NCBI RefSeq assembly: GCF_016127315.1
Contig: NZ_CP065997.1
Span: forward strand, 4,278,001-4,342,000
DNA length: 64,000 nt
Direction: 5' to 3'
DNA from: Achromobacter deleyi
GTDB taxonomy: Bacteria > Pseudomonadota > Gammaproteobacteria > Burkholderiales > Burkholderiaceae_B
The notes under the pieces are model-generated. The model saw only the letters and a list, made by a program, of their open reading frames with translations. It did no database searches and was not told the origin of the DNA. Shown one piece after another: positions 25,444-33,466 of the stretch (the first letter of the stretch is position 1; each line of letters opens with the position of its first letter). Made by a program: the position numbers and the translations under genes.

Positions 25444-26361
25444 TCAGGCGGTCGCCTTGTCGCGCCACGGCGTGGCCGCGAACGCCTCGCGCAGGTGGGC
25501 GAGGAAGCCGGCGGTGCGCGCCGGCAGTTCCTGGCGCGATTTCACCAGCGCCACCACATTGGCCTCGGGCAGGGTCCAGCCCGGCAGCAGCGGCACCAGG
25601 GCGCGCGTTTTCACATGCTCGGCCACGTCCCATTCCGACCGGGCCACGATGCCGTGGCCGGCCAGGGCCCAGGCCACCGCGGCGGCGCCGGCGTTGCTGG
25701 ACAGCACCGGCGCGATGCGCACCCCCACCGCCGGCCCGCGCCCGCGCTTGAAGCGCCACAGGGTCACGTCCTCCTCGTTCTCACGCAGGGCGATGCAGTC
25801 GTGTTCGCGCAGGTCCTCGGGCTTGGCGGGCGCGCCATGCCGCGCCAGATAGGCGGGCGAGGCGCACAGGATGCGCCGGTTCGGCGCCAGCGGATAGGCC
25901 ACCAGGGTCGAATCGCGCAGCTCGCCGATATGGATCATCACGTCCCAGTCGTCGCTGGCCAGGCGCGGCGGCCCGTCCGACAGGATCAGGCTGGCGGTCA
26001 CGTTCTCGCTTTCCTTGCGAAAGCCGGCCACCAGCCCGGCGACGTAGCGCTGGCCGAAGCCCAGCGGCGCCACCACGCGCAGGTGGCCGGCCACCACGCC
26101 CCGCCGGCCCACCAGTTCATCGGCCAGGTCGTTCAATTCGCCGCAGATCTGGCCGGCCCGCAGCGCCAGCAGCCGGCCCTCGTCGGTCAGCGCGGTGCCG
26201 CGTCCCGAGCGGTTGACCAGCCGCACGCCCAGGCGCTTTTCCAGCGCATGCAGGCGTTGCGTCACGGCGGGCGGCGTCACGTCCAGCGCGCGCGCCGCCT
26301 GCGCCAGCGAGCTGGTGGCCGCCAGGCTCAGGAAGAAACGCAGGTCGTCCGTCGTGATCAT
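25444..26361 (-). CDS. LysR-family transcriptional regulator
   Basis: 305 residues. The N-terminal winged helix is typical (D-L-R-F-F-L-S-L-A-A-T-S-S-L-A-Q-A-A-R-A-L, then T-Q-R-L-H-A-L-E-K-R-L-G-V-R-L). The C-terminal part is the usual periplasmic-binding-like effector domain. It is divergent from the DSD-type PLP enzyme at 26505, and a CTTAAT-N5-ATTAAG palindrome lies just upstream of its start, so it probably controls that operon and itself. Confidence 0.9.
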   Translation of the reverse strand: MITTDDLRFFLSLAATSSLAQAARALDVTPPAVTQRLHALEKRLGVRLVNRSGRGTALTDEGRLLALRAGQICGELNDLADELVGRRGVVAGHLRVVAPLGFGQRYVAGLVAGFRKESENVTASLILSDGPPRLASDDWDVMIHIGELRDSTLVAYPLAPNRRILCASPAYLARHGAPAKPEDLREHDCIALRENEEDVTLWRFKRGRGPAVGVRIAPVLSSNAGAAAVAWALAGHGIVARSEWDVAEHVKTRALVPLLPGWTLPEANVVALVKSRQELPARTAGFLAHLREAFAATPWRDKATA

Positions 26362-26371
26362 TCAGAAACGC

Positions 26372-26388
26372 CTTAATGATTGATTAAG
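26372..26388. promoter_or_regulatory. Candidate LysR operator palindrome
   Basis: CTTAAT (26372-26377) and ATTAAG (26383-26388) form a perfect 6-bp inverted repeat with a 5-base spacer, in AT-rich sequence between the divergent LysR and lyase genes. LysR proteins typically bind a T-N11-A palindrome in such a position. The call is by position and symmetry only. Confidence 0.6.
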
Positions 26389-26504
26389 TCTTTATTAAAC
26401 ACGCAAGCCACGTGGCGCGCCATACTGCGGGCATGCGGTCGCGTTCCGGGCGGCGCCCGCGTCGGTTTCCATTTTTCCGCCCTTCCTGTTCCGTCGATAC
26501 CGCC

Positions 26505-27653
26505 ATGACCACTGCCTCCGCCACCCTCGATACGCTGGAAACGCCCTGCCTGGTGCTGGACGAAATCCGCATGACGCGCAACATCGAGCGCCTGAACGGC
26601 CTGATGGCCGCCCATGGCGTGCAATTGCGTCCGCATCTGAAGACGCCCAAGTCGATCGAGGTGGCGCGCCGCGTCATGACGCGGCCCGAGGGGCCCGCGG
26701 CGGTGTCGACGCTGCAGGAAGCCGAGCAGTTCGCCGCCGCCGGCGTGACCGACCTGCTGTACGCCGTGGGCGTGGCGCCGGCCAAGCTCGGCCGCGTGCT
26801 GGCGCTGCGCCGCCAGGGCATCGACCTGACCGTGGTGGTCGACAGCATCGACGCCGCCGAAGCGCTGGCGGCGCGCGCCCGGGAAGAGGGCGCCGCCATT
26901 CCCGCCTTGATCGAGATCGATTGCGACGGCCATCGCGCCGGCGTGCAGCCGGGCCACACCGACCAGTTGCTGGCGATCGCACGGACCCTGCATGCCGTCG
27001 ACAGCCTGCGCGGCGTCATGACCCACGCCGGTGAATCCTACGGCTGCCGCAGCGTGCAGGCCATCGCCGACATGGCGGAGCAGGAGCGCGCGGCCGCGGT
27101 CGGTTGCGCCCAGGCCATCCGCGCGGCGGGCCTGCCGTGTCCGGTGGTCAGCGTGGGCTCGACGCCCACCGCGCATTTTGCCCGCAACCTGGAAGGCGTG
27201 ACGGAAGTGCGCGCCGGCGTCTACGTGTTCTTCGACCTGGTTATGGCGGGACTCGGCGTCTGCGAGGTGGACGACATCGCCGCCACCGTGCTGACCACCG
27301 TGATCGGCCACCAGCCCGACAAGGGCTGGATCCTGGTGGACGCGGGCTGGATGGCCATGTCGCGCGACCGCGGCACGGCCAAGCAGCCGGTGGACCAGCT
27401 GTACGGGCTGGTGTGCGATGCCGACGGCAAGGTCTATCCCGACCTGCTGCTGGCCGAGACCAACCAGGAGCAGGGCATCATCAAGCTGCGCGCCGGCAGC
27501 GGCGCCGCCTTGCCGGAACTGCCGCTGGGCACCAAACTGCGGATCGTGCCAAACCACGCCTGCGCCACCTGCGCGCAGCACGACGCCTACGCGGTCGTGC
27601 GCGACGGCGACCGCCGTGTCGTGGCGCAATGGCAGCGCTTTCGCGGCTGGTAA
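26505..27653 (+). CDS. DSD1-type PLP enzyme (D-serine dehydratase/D-threonine aldolase-like)
   Basis: 382 residues from ATG 26505. Fold-type III PLP domain, with Lys46 in R-P-H-L-K-T-P-K-S as the PLP-binding lysine, and a C-terminal zinc site of the N-H-A-C motif (His351, Cys353) typical of D-serine dehydratase and D-threonine aldolase relatives. It acts on beta-hydroxy D-amino acids; the exact substrate is not readable. The RidA-family gene 28 bases downstream would clear the reactive 2-aminoacrylate made from D-serine, favouring a dehydratase. Longer upstream start is rejected. Confidence 0.88.
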   Translation: MTTASATLDTLETPCLVLDEIRMTRNIERLNGLMAAHGVQLRPHLKTPKSIEVARRVMTRPEGPAAVSTLQEAEQFAAAGVTDLLYAVGVAPAKLGRVLALRRQGIDLTVVVDSIDAAEALAARAREEGAAIPALIEIDCDGHRAGVQPGHTDQLLAIARTLHAVDSLRGVMTHAGESYGCRSVQAIADMAEQERAAAVGCAQAIRAAGLPCPVVSVGSTPTAHFARNLEGVTEVRAGVYVFFDLVMAGLGVCEVDDIAATVLTTVIGHQPDKGWILVDAGWMAMSRDRGTAKQPVDQLYGLVCDADGKVYPDLLLAETNQEQGIIKLRAGSGAALPELPLGTKLRIVPNHACATCAQHDAYAVVRDGDRRVVAQWQRFRGW

Positions 27654-27681
27654 GTCCGGCCGCCCCGCATAAGGAATCGAG

Positions 27682-28077
27682 ATGGACCTGATCCACACCC
27701 CCCGCGCCACGCCGCCGGCGGGCCATTATTCGCAGGCCGTGCGCGCCAACGGCTTCGTGTTCGTTTCCGGGCAACTGGGCTTCCTGCCCGCCGCCAGCCC
27801 GGGCGAACGGCCGCAGCTGGCGCAGGGCGTCGCCGCGCAGACCGAGGCCGCGCTGCGCAGTATGGCCGCCATCCTGCAGGCCGCCGGCACGTCGATGGCG
27901 TCGGTGGTCAACGTCACGGTCTACATTCCCGACGTCGGCCTCTGGAACGAGGTGAACAGCGTCTACGAGCGCAGCTTCGGCGACCACAAGCCGGCCCGCG
28001 CGATCGTGCCGACGGGCGAATTGCACTATGGCGCGCTGGTGGAAATCAGCGCCGTCGCCGTCGTTCCCCAGGGCTGA
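27682..28077 (+). CDS. RidA-family protein (enamine/imine deaminase)
   Basis: 131 residues, full length for the family. The pattern G-H-Y-S-Q-A-V-R-A-N-G-F-V-F-V-S-G-Q-L-G near residue 14 and the conserved arginine in P-A-R-A-I-V near residue 105, with a C-terminal E-I-S-A-V-A, are present. RidA proteins hydrolyse 2-aminoacrylate and related imines released by PLP enzymes. It lies in the same operon as a DSD1-type PLP enzyme, which makes this role coherent. Confidence 0.92.
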   Translation: MDLIHTPRATPPAGHYSQAVRANGFVFVSGQLGFLPAASPGERPQLAQGVAAQTEAALRSMAAILQAAGTSMASVVNVTVYIPDVGLWNEVNSVYERSFGDHKPARAIVPTGELHYGALVEISAVAVVPQG

Positions 28078-28190
28078 ACAGCGCCCCGGCGGCCGCTCGG
28101 TCCGCCGGCCTGCCGCCATCGTCGGGGACGGATGGCACGCCAGGCCCCCTATAATGCGGGCGCCGCAACGTCCCAGGGGAGTCCGTCCGC

Positions 28191-28463
28191 ATGCAGTACG
28201 AATACCTGTTCTGGTCCATGGCCGCCATGGTGGCGGTGGCATTGGTGGGTGGGTCGCTCTGCGGCCGCCTGCGCTCACCCGGCCGGGTGCTGGCGGGCGT
28301 GGCCGTGCTGGCCGCGGCGGTCTGCGCCAGCGTGGTGGTGCTGTCGCGGTCGGCCGGTTTCGGCGACCAGGCGGCGATGCTGGCGATCGCCGCGTTCATG
28401 TTCAGTCTGGTGATCGGCGCCGCCGCCGCGCTGCTGACGCGGCGCATCCTGCGGCGCCATTGA
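28191..28463 (+). CDS. Small membrane protein of unknown function
   Basis: 90 residues from ATG 28191, with AGGGGAG about ten bases upstream. Three hydrophobic segments (near residues 7-22, 32-50 and 60-80) and a basic tail (T-R-R-I-L-R-R-H). No family is recognised. It is a single gene between the lyase operon and a leftward gene. Confidence 0.6.
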   Translation: MQYEYLFWSMAAMVAVALVGGSLCGRLRSPGRVLAGVAVLAAAVCASVVVLSRSAGFGDQAAMLAIAAFMFSLVIGAAAALLTRRILRRH

Positions 28464-28569
28464 GCGTCGCGGCAGCCGGATCGCCCAGGGGATCCGGCCG
28501 GCGCGGCAGGCGAGGGCGGCGTGTGGCCGCCGTCTCAGCGGTGGGCCCGGCTGGCGGGCCGCGAACCGC

Positions 28570-28869
28570 TCATTCCTCGTCGTCGAAGTCCTCGTCCTCT
28601 TCGTCTTCCTCGTCCTGTTCCAGGGCGTCGTAGCCCTTCCAGGTGATGCGCCAGCGCGTGTCGCCGGCCGTCGCCGTCGTTTCGCTGATCTGCTTGACCA
28701 GGCCGGCGTCGGCCAGCAGGTCCAGGTGGTGCGCAATCAGCTGCAGGCCTTGTTCCTGCGCGTGGGGCGCCAGGGCGGCCTCCTTGATGTCGTGGGTGCT
28801 CAGGTTGGGGCCCGCCGCGTCGCGCAGGGCTCCCAGGATCGTGACGACCAGATCGAAATCGCGTTGCAT
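28570..28869 (-). CDS. DUF2513-like small protein with acidic tail
   Basis: 99 residues from ATG 28869; the upstream part of the frame is not needed. The start M-Q-R-D-F-D-L-V-V-T-I-L-G-A-L and winged-helix-like pattern (I-A-H-H-L-D-L-L-A-D-A-G-L-V) resemble the DUF2513 group, which often occurs in mobile elements. The last 20 residues are almost all D and E. Function unknown; the acidic tail could bind a basic partner. Confidence 0.65.
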   Translation of the reverse strand: MQRDFDLVVTILGALRDAAGPNLSTHDIKEAALAPHAQEQGLQLIAHHLDLLADAGLVKQISETTATAGDTRWRITWKGYDALEQDEEDEEDEDFDDEE

Positions 28870-28991
28870 GATGTCCGCCGTATGGGGTTGGGGTGGAACA
28901 GCCCACAATAGCAGAGTTCCGTGGCGACGACGCGACAGCCGGCCGGGTCGGGTTACAGTGCGGGATTACCGATCACAGATAGGCTGTATCA

Positions 28992-29390
28992 ATGAAGAAA
29001 CCCGCCGAGCGCGATTGCCTCGCCCTGATCCCTGGCTACACCGGCCAGGCCGCCAAGCTGTTCCTGACGCGCACCGAGGAAGGCGCCATCGTCGGCGTCA
29101 CCGTGTTCGATCTGCTGGGGCACATCAAGCAAGAGGGTGATGCCCAGGCCGCCGCCGACTGGGTGGCCAACTGGCTCGCGCAAGAATCCGACAACCGCAA
29201 GGCGCGCCGTACGCAGCTGCTGGCCCAGATGTTCCTGTGCAAGCTGGTGGGCGACGAGAAGGCCGTGTTCCTGGACGCCCAGAAGCCGCTGCTGGCCGCG
29301 CTGGCCGCGGCCGGGGTGCGCAGCCGTCGCGTGGCCGCCACGTCCGGCGCCGCCCGCCGCTCGCTGGGACCGGTTGTCAGGAAGTCTTAG
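28992..29390 (+). CDS. Small protein of unknown function
   Basis: 132 residues from ATG 28992. Cytoplasmic, alpha/beta at first (L-A-L-I-P-G-Y-T-G-Q-A), then helical with a basic C-terminus (R-S-R-R-V-A-A-T-S-G-A-A-R-R). No family is recognised. It is divergent from the DUF2513-like gene. Confidence 0.6.
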   Translation: MKKPAERDCLALIPGYTGQAAKLFLTRTEEGAIVGVTVFDLLGHIKQEGDAQAAADWVANWLAQESDNRKARRTQLLAQMFLCKLVGDEKAVFLDAQKPLLAALAAAGVRSRRVAATSGAARRSLGPVVRKS

Positions 29391-29480
29391 CATAAGGCTG
29401 TTATAGTCGCGCCTGGGCGTGTACGCATCCGTGCGAGCGTGCCCAGGCGGGCCTGGCCCGCAAGTCAAGGAAGAGTGATC

Positions 29481-29801
29481 ATGGAAATACTGAGTCGGCA
29501 TGTTGCCGACGTGGCGGGCGGCGTTGAGCTGCACACAACGCTGGATGGCGAGAGCATCAGCGTCTATGTCGTGACCGATGTGGACGATCTCAATGCGATT
29601 GCCGACATCGTACCCCCCGAAAAAGTCGAAGCTGGCGCGGACATACACGCCGCCAATGTCGACAATGTTGATAATGCGCAAGAACAAATCGACCAAGTCC
29701 TGGAAAATATGAATCCCGGTGACGTGGCGGTTTTCCTTTGCTCGGGTCCCGACGCTTTCGGCGCGGCGCTCGACTTGTTGGGTTTACCTATCGACGAGTA
29801 A
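29481..29801 (+). CDS. Small acidic protein of unknown function
   Basis: 106 residues from ATG 29481, with GGAAGAG upstream; a start at 29439 is rejected. It has a beta-alpha pattern (E-L-H-T-T-L-D-G-E-S-I near residue 17, then V-D-D-L-N-A-I-A-D-I) and an acidic middle. No family is recognised. The next 370 bases hold only the csp leader. Confidence 0.6.
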   Translation: MEILSRHVADVAGGVELHTTLDGESISVYVVTDVDDLNAIADIVPPEKVEAGADIHAANVDNVDNAQEQIDQVLENMNPGDVAVFLCSGPDAFGAALDLLGLPIDE

Positions 29802-30171
29802 GCCTGACGGCAAACCAAAGTGCCCGTCCAAACGGCGTATGCATCCAATACGCTCTTTGGCGGCATTTATATAAGCCTTGATTGTTTTTTTATGATGCGT
29901 GGGTGTTTACACCTATGCAGGACTTCTTTTTCCCTATGAAAACGTGCAAATTCTGTTCGCAGTTTCTCTTTGTTGCATTATTGGCACGTATTTTTTAGGA
30001 TTATGTTGACTTGTGAGGGGAACATAACGATAGTGTCGGCACACGATCACAAGCGTTGCGATTTTCGTTCAGTGCCGTGCCTTTTCCGGCTCAGCGTTAT
30101 TGTTCTACTGTCCCCTCCTTGATTGATTCGTGACCTCCGGGCATTTGCCCATTATCTCTAGGAAATACAGT
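29802..30171. promoter_or_regulatory. AT-rich csp promoter region and leader
   Basis: This 370-base gap is AT-richer than its surroundings. TTGACT (30006-30011) and GATAGT (30029-30034) with a 17-base spacer form a good sigma-70 promoter, giving a leader of about 130 bases before the cold-shock gene. A motif at 30111-30127 is repeated 61 bases upstream of the second csp gene. A 20-codon frame at 29936-29998 has no ribosome site and is not called. Confidence 0.6.
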
Positions 30172-30375
30172 ATGGAAACCGGCGTCGTTAAGTGGTTCAA
30201 CTCGGAAAAAGGCTATGGCTTCATCACCCCGGAAGCGGGTGGTAAGGACCTGTTCGCTCACTTCTCCGAAATTCAGGGCTCGGGCTTCAAGTCTCTGGAA
30301 GAGAACCAGCGCGTCAGCTTTGTGACGGCCAATGGCCCCAAGGGCCCGCAAGCCACGAAGATCCAGGTCCTGTAA
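30172..30375 (+). CDS. Cold-shock protein (CspA family), copy 1
   Basis: 67 residues from ATG 30172. RNP1 and RNP2 motifs are present (K-G-Y-G-F-I-T near residue 13; D-L-F-A-H-F-S near residue 26), with the start G-V-V-K-W-F-N typical of the family. Such proteins bind single-stranded RNA and act as RNA chaperones. A long leader, usual for csp genes, precedes it; two tandem terminators follow. Confidence 0.95.
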   Translation: METGVVKWFNSEKGYGFITPEAGGKDLFAHFSEIQGSGFKSLEENQRVSFVTANGPKGPQATKIQVL

Positions 30376-30391
30376 GGTTCTGGCTTTTCGG

Positions 30392-30445
30392 AAAAGCCCC
30401 TTCGGGGGCTTTTTTGCATCTGGGCTCCCCGTGGGGAGCCCTTTT
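30392..30445 (+). terminator. Two tandem intrinsic terminators after csp copy 1
   Basis: First hairpin: AAAAGCCCC with GGGGCTTTT (30392-30413, TTCG loop). Second: GGGCTCCCC with GGGGAGCCC (30422-30441), followed by T residues to 30445. Both fit Rho-independent terminators. Confidence 0.85.
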
Positions 30446-30582
30446 CGTTGGCGGCGCCCGCAAGGCCCCTGGCGCGCGCCGCGAGGCCATCCCGCGCCCG
30501 CGCCTGGCCGCACGCGGTATCCTTGCCCCTGTCTCCCGCCGCGCCGCCTGGCCGGACCCGCCATCGATTGAGGACGATCTCC

Positions 30583-31146
30583 ATGACCCACCCTGGCCAA
30601 GCCCCCGTATCCCTGACGCCGAAGGACGTCGTCGCGTTCTGGCGCGACGCCGGGCCGCAGCAATGGTTCAACAAGGACGAGGCCTTCGACGAGCGCTTCC
30701 GCCAGCATTGCGGCGCCGCCCACATGGCCGCCGCCGCGCGCCAGCTCGACGCCTGGCTGGACGAGCCGGACGGCGCGCTGGCCCTGATGATCCTGCTGGA
30801 CCAGTACCCCCGCAACGCCTACCGCGGCACCGCCCACATGTTCGCCACCGACCCGCTGGCGCTGCTGTTCGCCGAACGCGCCATCGCCGCCGGCCACGAC
30901 CTGGCCGTCGATCCGGCGCTGCGCCAGTTCTTCTACATGCCCTTCGAGCACGCCGAGACCGTGGCCGCGCAGAACCGCGCGGTCGCGCTGATGGAGCCGC
31001 TGGGCGCCGACTCGGTGCGCTGGGCCGTCCTGCATCGCGACATCATCAAGCGCTTCGGCCGCTTTCCGCATCGCAATGCCGCGCTGGGCCGCCAGACCAC
31101 CCAGCCCGAGCAGGAGTTCCTGGCCTCCGGCGGCTTCGCGGGCTGA
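30583..31146 (+). CDS. DUF924-family protein
   Basis: 187 residues from ATG 30583; earlier starts in the frame are rejected because they precede a terminator and lack pattern. The family signature W-F-N-K-D-E-A-F-D near residue 27 and A-L-M-I-L-L-D-Q-Y-P-R-N-A-Y-R-G near residue 63 are clear, followed by F-Y-M-P-F-E-H. The fold is helical, of the TPR-like type; the biochemical role of the family is unknown. Confidence 0.85.
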   Translation: MTHPGQAPVSLTPKDVVAFWRDAGPQQWFNKDEAFDERFRQHCGAAHMAAAARQLDAWLDEPDGALALMILLDQYPRNAYRGTAHMFATDPLALLFAERAIAAGHDLAVDPALRQFFYMPFEHAETVAAQNRAVALMEPLGADSVRWAVLHRDIIKRFGRFPHRNAALGRQTTQPEQEFLASGGFAG

Positions 31147-31268
31147 GCCGCGGCGGCACGGCCGTTCGACGCGAGCGTATCGGCTTGTATCGACGCATGG
31201 CGAGTTGAAAGATCGCGATGCCGCGGCCAGGAGCCTGGCGCGGCGCGGGCGCCGGGATCGCCGCATAT

Positions 31269-31298
31269 TTGACGTTTTTCGGGGTTCGCCAATACACT
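31269..31298 (+). promoter_or_regulatory. Promoter of csp copy 2
   Basis: TTGACG (31269-31274) and TACACT (31293-31298) with an 18-base spacer. The resulting leader is about 130 bases, as in copy 1, and carries the shared motif TCCCATCCTTGATCAT at 31375-31390. Confidence 0.55.
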
Positions 31299-31435
31299 GG
31301 GTTCAGCGAGATTTTCAAGAGACGCGGTCTGCGTTTAACTTGTCGCGGTCAGTGGTGCTGCGGTTGCTTTCCTCTCCCATCCTTGATCATCTGGCGCCCC
31401 GCGAGCAATCGCTTCTTTAGGTTCGAGGAAATTCC

Positions 31436-31642
31436 ATGGCAACCGGCATCGTCAAGTGGTTCAACGCCGAAAAAGGGTATGGCTTCATCATGCCCGACGA
31501 CGGCAGCAAGGATCTGTTCGCCCACTACTCGGAAATCCGCAGCGAAGGCTACAAGTCGCTGCAGGAAAACCAGCGCGTCACGTTCGAGGTCGGTACCGGC
31601 CCCAAGGGTCCCAGCGCCAAGAACATCAAGGTGGCGGCCTGA
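31436..31642 (+). CDS. Cold-shock protein (CspA family), copy 2
   Basis: 68 residues from ATG 31436. RNP1 (K-G-Y-G-F-I-M) and RNP2 (D-L-F-A-H-Y-S) are intact. It is about 60% identical by eye to copy 1 but differs at the N-terminus (A-T-G-I-V-K-W-F-N). GAGGAAA precedes the start. A terminator follows at 31683-31714. Confidence 0.95.
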   Translation: MATGIVKWFNAEKGYGFIMPDDGSKDLFAHYSEIRSEGYKSLQENQRVTFEVGTGPKGPSAKNIKVAA

Positions 31643-31682
31643 GTACAGGTCCACGGCGGGCCGTATCCGGCCGGCCGTAATA

Positions 31683-31720
31683 AAAAGCCCCGACACGCCA
31701 GTGCCGGGGCTTTTCTTTTC
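31683..31720 (+). terminator. Terminator after csp copy 2 (also serves the opposite strand)
   Basis: AAAAGCCCCG (31683-31692) pairs with CGGGGCTTTT (31705-31714), with T-rich sequence on both strands, so it can end the csp transcript and the leftward UPF0114 gene. Confidence 0.75.
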
Positions 31721-31738
31721 CCGCGCGGCGCGGGGCGT

Positions 31739-32284
31739 TCAGTGCTTGGGGTGCGACGGCGTGGACAGCTTGTCGACCAGGGCGATGCCCAGCGCCGACA
31801 GGATGAACAGCGCGTGGATGATGGTCTGCCACATCACGCCCGCCTCCGAGAAGCGCGCGTTGGGCGTGCCCAGCGTGCCCGCCTCGATGAAAGTGCGCAG
31901 CAGGTGGATCGACGAGATGCCGATGATGGCCATGGCCAGCTTGACCTTGAGGACGCTGGCATTGACGTGGCTGAGCCATTCCGGCTGGTCCGGATGGCCC
32001 TGCAGGCGCAGGCGCGAGACGAAGGTCTCGTAGCCGCCGACGATCACCATCACCAGCAGGTTCGAGATCATCACCACGTCGATCAGGCCCAGCACCAGCA
32101 GCATGATCTCCATTTCGCCGAAGCTGTTGGCATGCGTCAGCAGATGCCAGAGCTCCTTCAGGAACAGCATGACGTAGACGCCCTGGGCGACGATCAGTCC
32201 CAGATAGAGCGGCAGTTGCAGCCAGCGCGAGCTGAAAATCAGGCTGGGCAGCAGGCCAAGACGGGGAGGGGTGTTGGGGGTCAT
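31739..32284 (-). CDS. UPF0114/YqhA-family membrane protein
   Basis: 181 residues with three to four membrane segments. The family pattern is visible ([13 protein letters not shown] near residue 18; then [19 protein letters not shown] near residue 68; [16 protein letters not shown] near residue 113). The function of the family is unknown. It is convergent with csp copy 2 and divergent from the M48 protease. Confidence 0.88.
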   Translation of the reverse strand: MTPNTPPRLGLLPSLIFSSRWLQLPLYLGLIVAQGVYVMLFLKELWHLLTHANSFGEMEIMLLVLGLIDVVMISNLLVMVIVGGYETFVSRLRLQGHPDQPEWLSHVNASVLKVKLAMAIIGISSIHLLRTFIEAGTLGTPNARFSEAGVMWQTIIHALFILSALGIALVDKLSTPSHPKH

Positions 32285-32542
32285 GATGGGTGCGAGCCGT
32301 TATAGGGATACGGAAAAAGTGCGGCGGCAATTCTAACAACGCCGCGCCATCCCGGGATTTGTTTTTGATGACGGATTTATGGCGAGGCAGGGGTACTTAC
32401 CACGGTAAGAAGTCTTCCGCATGCCTTTTATGTAAGAGAACTTCGCATTTGCGAAACTCTGTGGCGAAACGGTTTGAGAGCTTTGGCCGTATATAGAATT
32501 GCCGCCTCACTCGCACAGAGTCAGTCAAGAGGAGTTTTTTCC

Positions 32543-33298
32543 ATGAAGATCCGCTACACCGTTGCCGCGCTGGCCGTCGCACTTGCCCCTTATTCCGCGT
32601 CGCATGCCCTCGATATCGGGGGACTGGTGGGCGCCGGCAGCAAGGTGGTGCAGGCCGCCACCCTGAGCGATGCCGAAATCAAGACCTTGTCGGACAAGGC
32701 TTGCGCGCAAAGCGATTCCCAGGAAAAGATTGCCGCCCCGGGCAGCAAGTACGACGTGCGCCTGCAGAAGATCGCCAAGCAGCTGGGCGGCACCGTCAAC
32801 GGCCAGAAGGCCAGCTACAAGGTCTACCTCACCAAGGACGTCAACGCCTGGGCCATGGCCAACGGCTGCATCCGCGTCTACAGCGGCCTGATGGACATGA
32901 TGACCGACGACGAAGTGCTGGGCGTGGTCGGCCATGAAATCGGCCACGTGGCGCTGGGCCACAGCAAGAAGGCCATGCAGACCGCCTACACGGTCTCGGC
33001 CGCGCGCGACGCCGCCGGCGCCGCCGGTGGCGCCACGATCGCCGCCCTGAACTCGTCGCAGCTGGGCGACCTGACCGAGAAGTTCGTCAACGCGCAGTTC
33101 TCGCAGTCGCAGGAAAGCGCCGCCGACGACTACTCGTTCGATCAGCTGCAGGCCAAGAAGCTGAACACCCGCGGCCTGGTGACGGCGTTCCAGAAGCTGG
33201 CCGAGCTGGATGGCGGCAAGAGCGATATGATGAGCTCGCACCCGTCCTCCGCCAAGCGCGCGCAGCACATCGAGGATCGCATCGCCAAGGCCAAGTAA
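32543..33298 (+). CDS. M48-family metalloprotease (LoiP/YggG-like)
   Basis: 251 residues from ATG 32543, with GAGGAG upstream. A signal peptide (residues about 1-22, ending S-H-A) targets it to the periplasm; no lipobox is present. The zinc site H131-E-I-G-H135 and a downstream glutamate in Q-E-S-A-A-D-D-Y (residues about 190-197) complete the peptidase motif. Such proteases degrade misfolded envelope proteins. A long leader region (32285-32542) precedes the gene; a strong hairpin terminator follows. Confidence 0.9.
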   Translation: MKIRYTVAALAVALAPYSASHALDIGGLVGAGSKVVQAATLSDAEIKTLSDKACAQSDSQEKIAAPGSKYDVRLQKIAKQLGGTVNGQKASYKVYLTKDVNAWAMANGCIRVYSGLMDMMTDDEVLGVVGHEIGHVALGHSKKAMQTAYTVSAARDAAGAAGGATIAALNSSQLGDLTEKFVNAQFSQSQESAADDYSFDQLQAKKLNTRGLVTAFQKLAELDGGKSDMMSSHPSSAKRAQHIEDRIAKAK

Positions 33299-33341
33299 AG
33301 CGCCCTGGCGCGCCATTTGACGCCCTTTCCGGGCGGAAAAC

Positions 33342-33384
33342 GGGGCGCGAGCATCCGGGCTTATCCGGGTGCTCGCGCCCCTTT
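33342..33384 (+). terminator. Terminator after the M48 protease gene
   Basis: A long stem with one G-T pair (33342-33359 with 33365-33381) and a short T run (33382-33384), just before the tig promoter region. Confidence 0.7.
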
Positions 33385-33466
33385 GCGTCAGGGGTCCGGA
33401 AGTTTCCGGTAAAATGCCGCGTTTATCCGCCCGTCATCTCATATCTTTCGGAAAATAGGTCTTTTA

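Noticed and set aside
29936..29998. 20-codon open frame in the cold-shock leader
   Set aside because: It has no ribosome site, lies upstream of the csp promoter, and shows no coding pattern.
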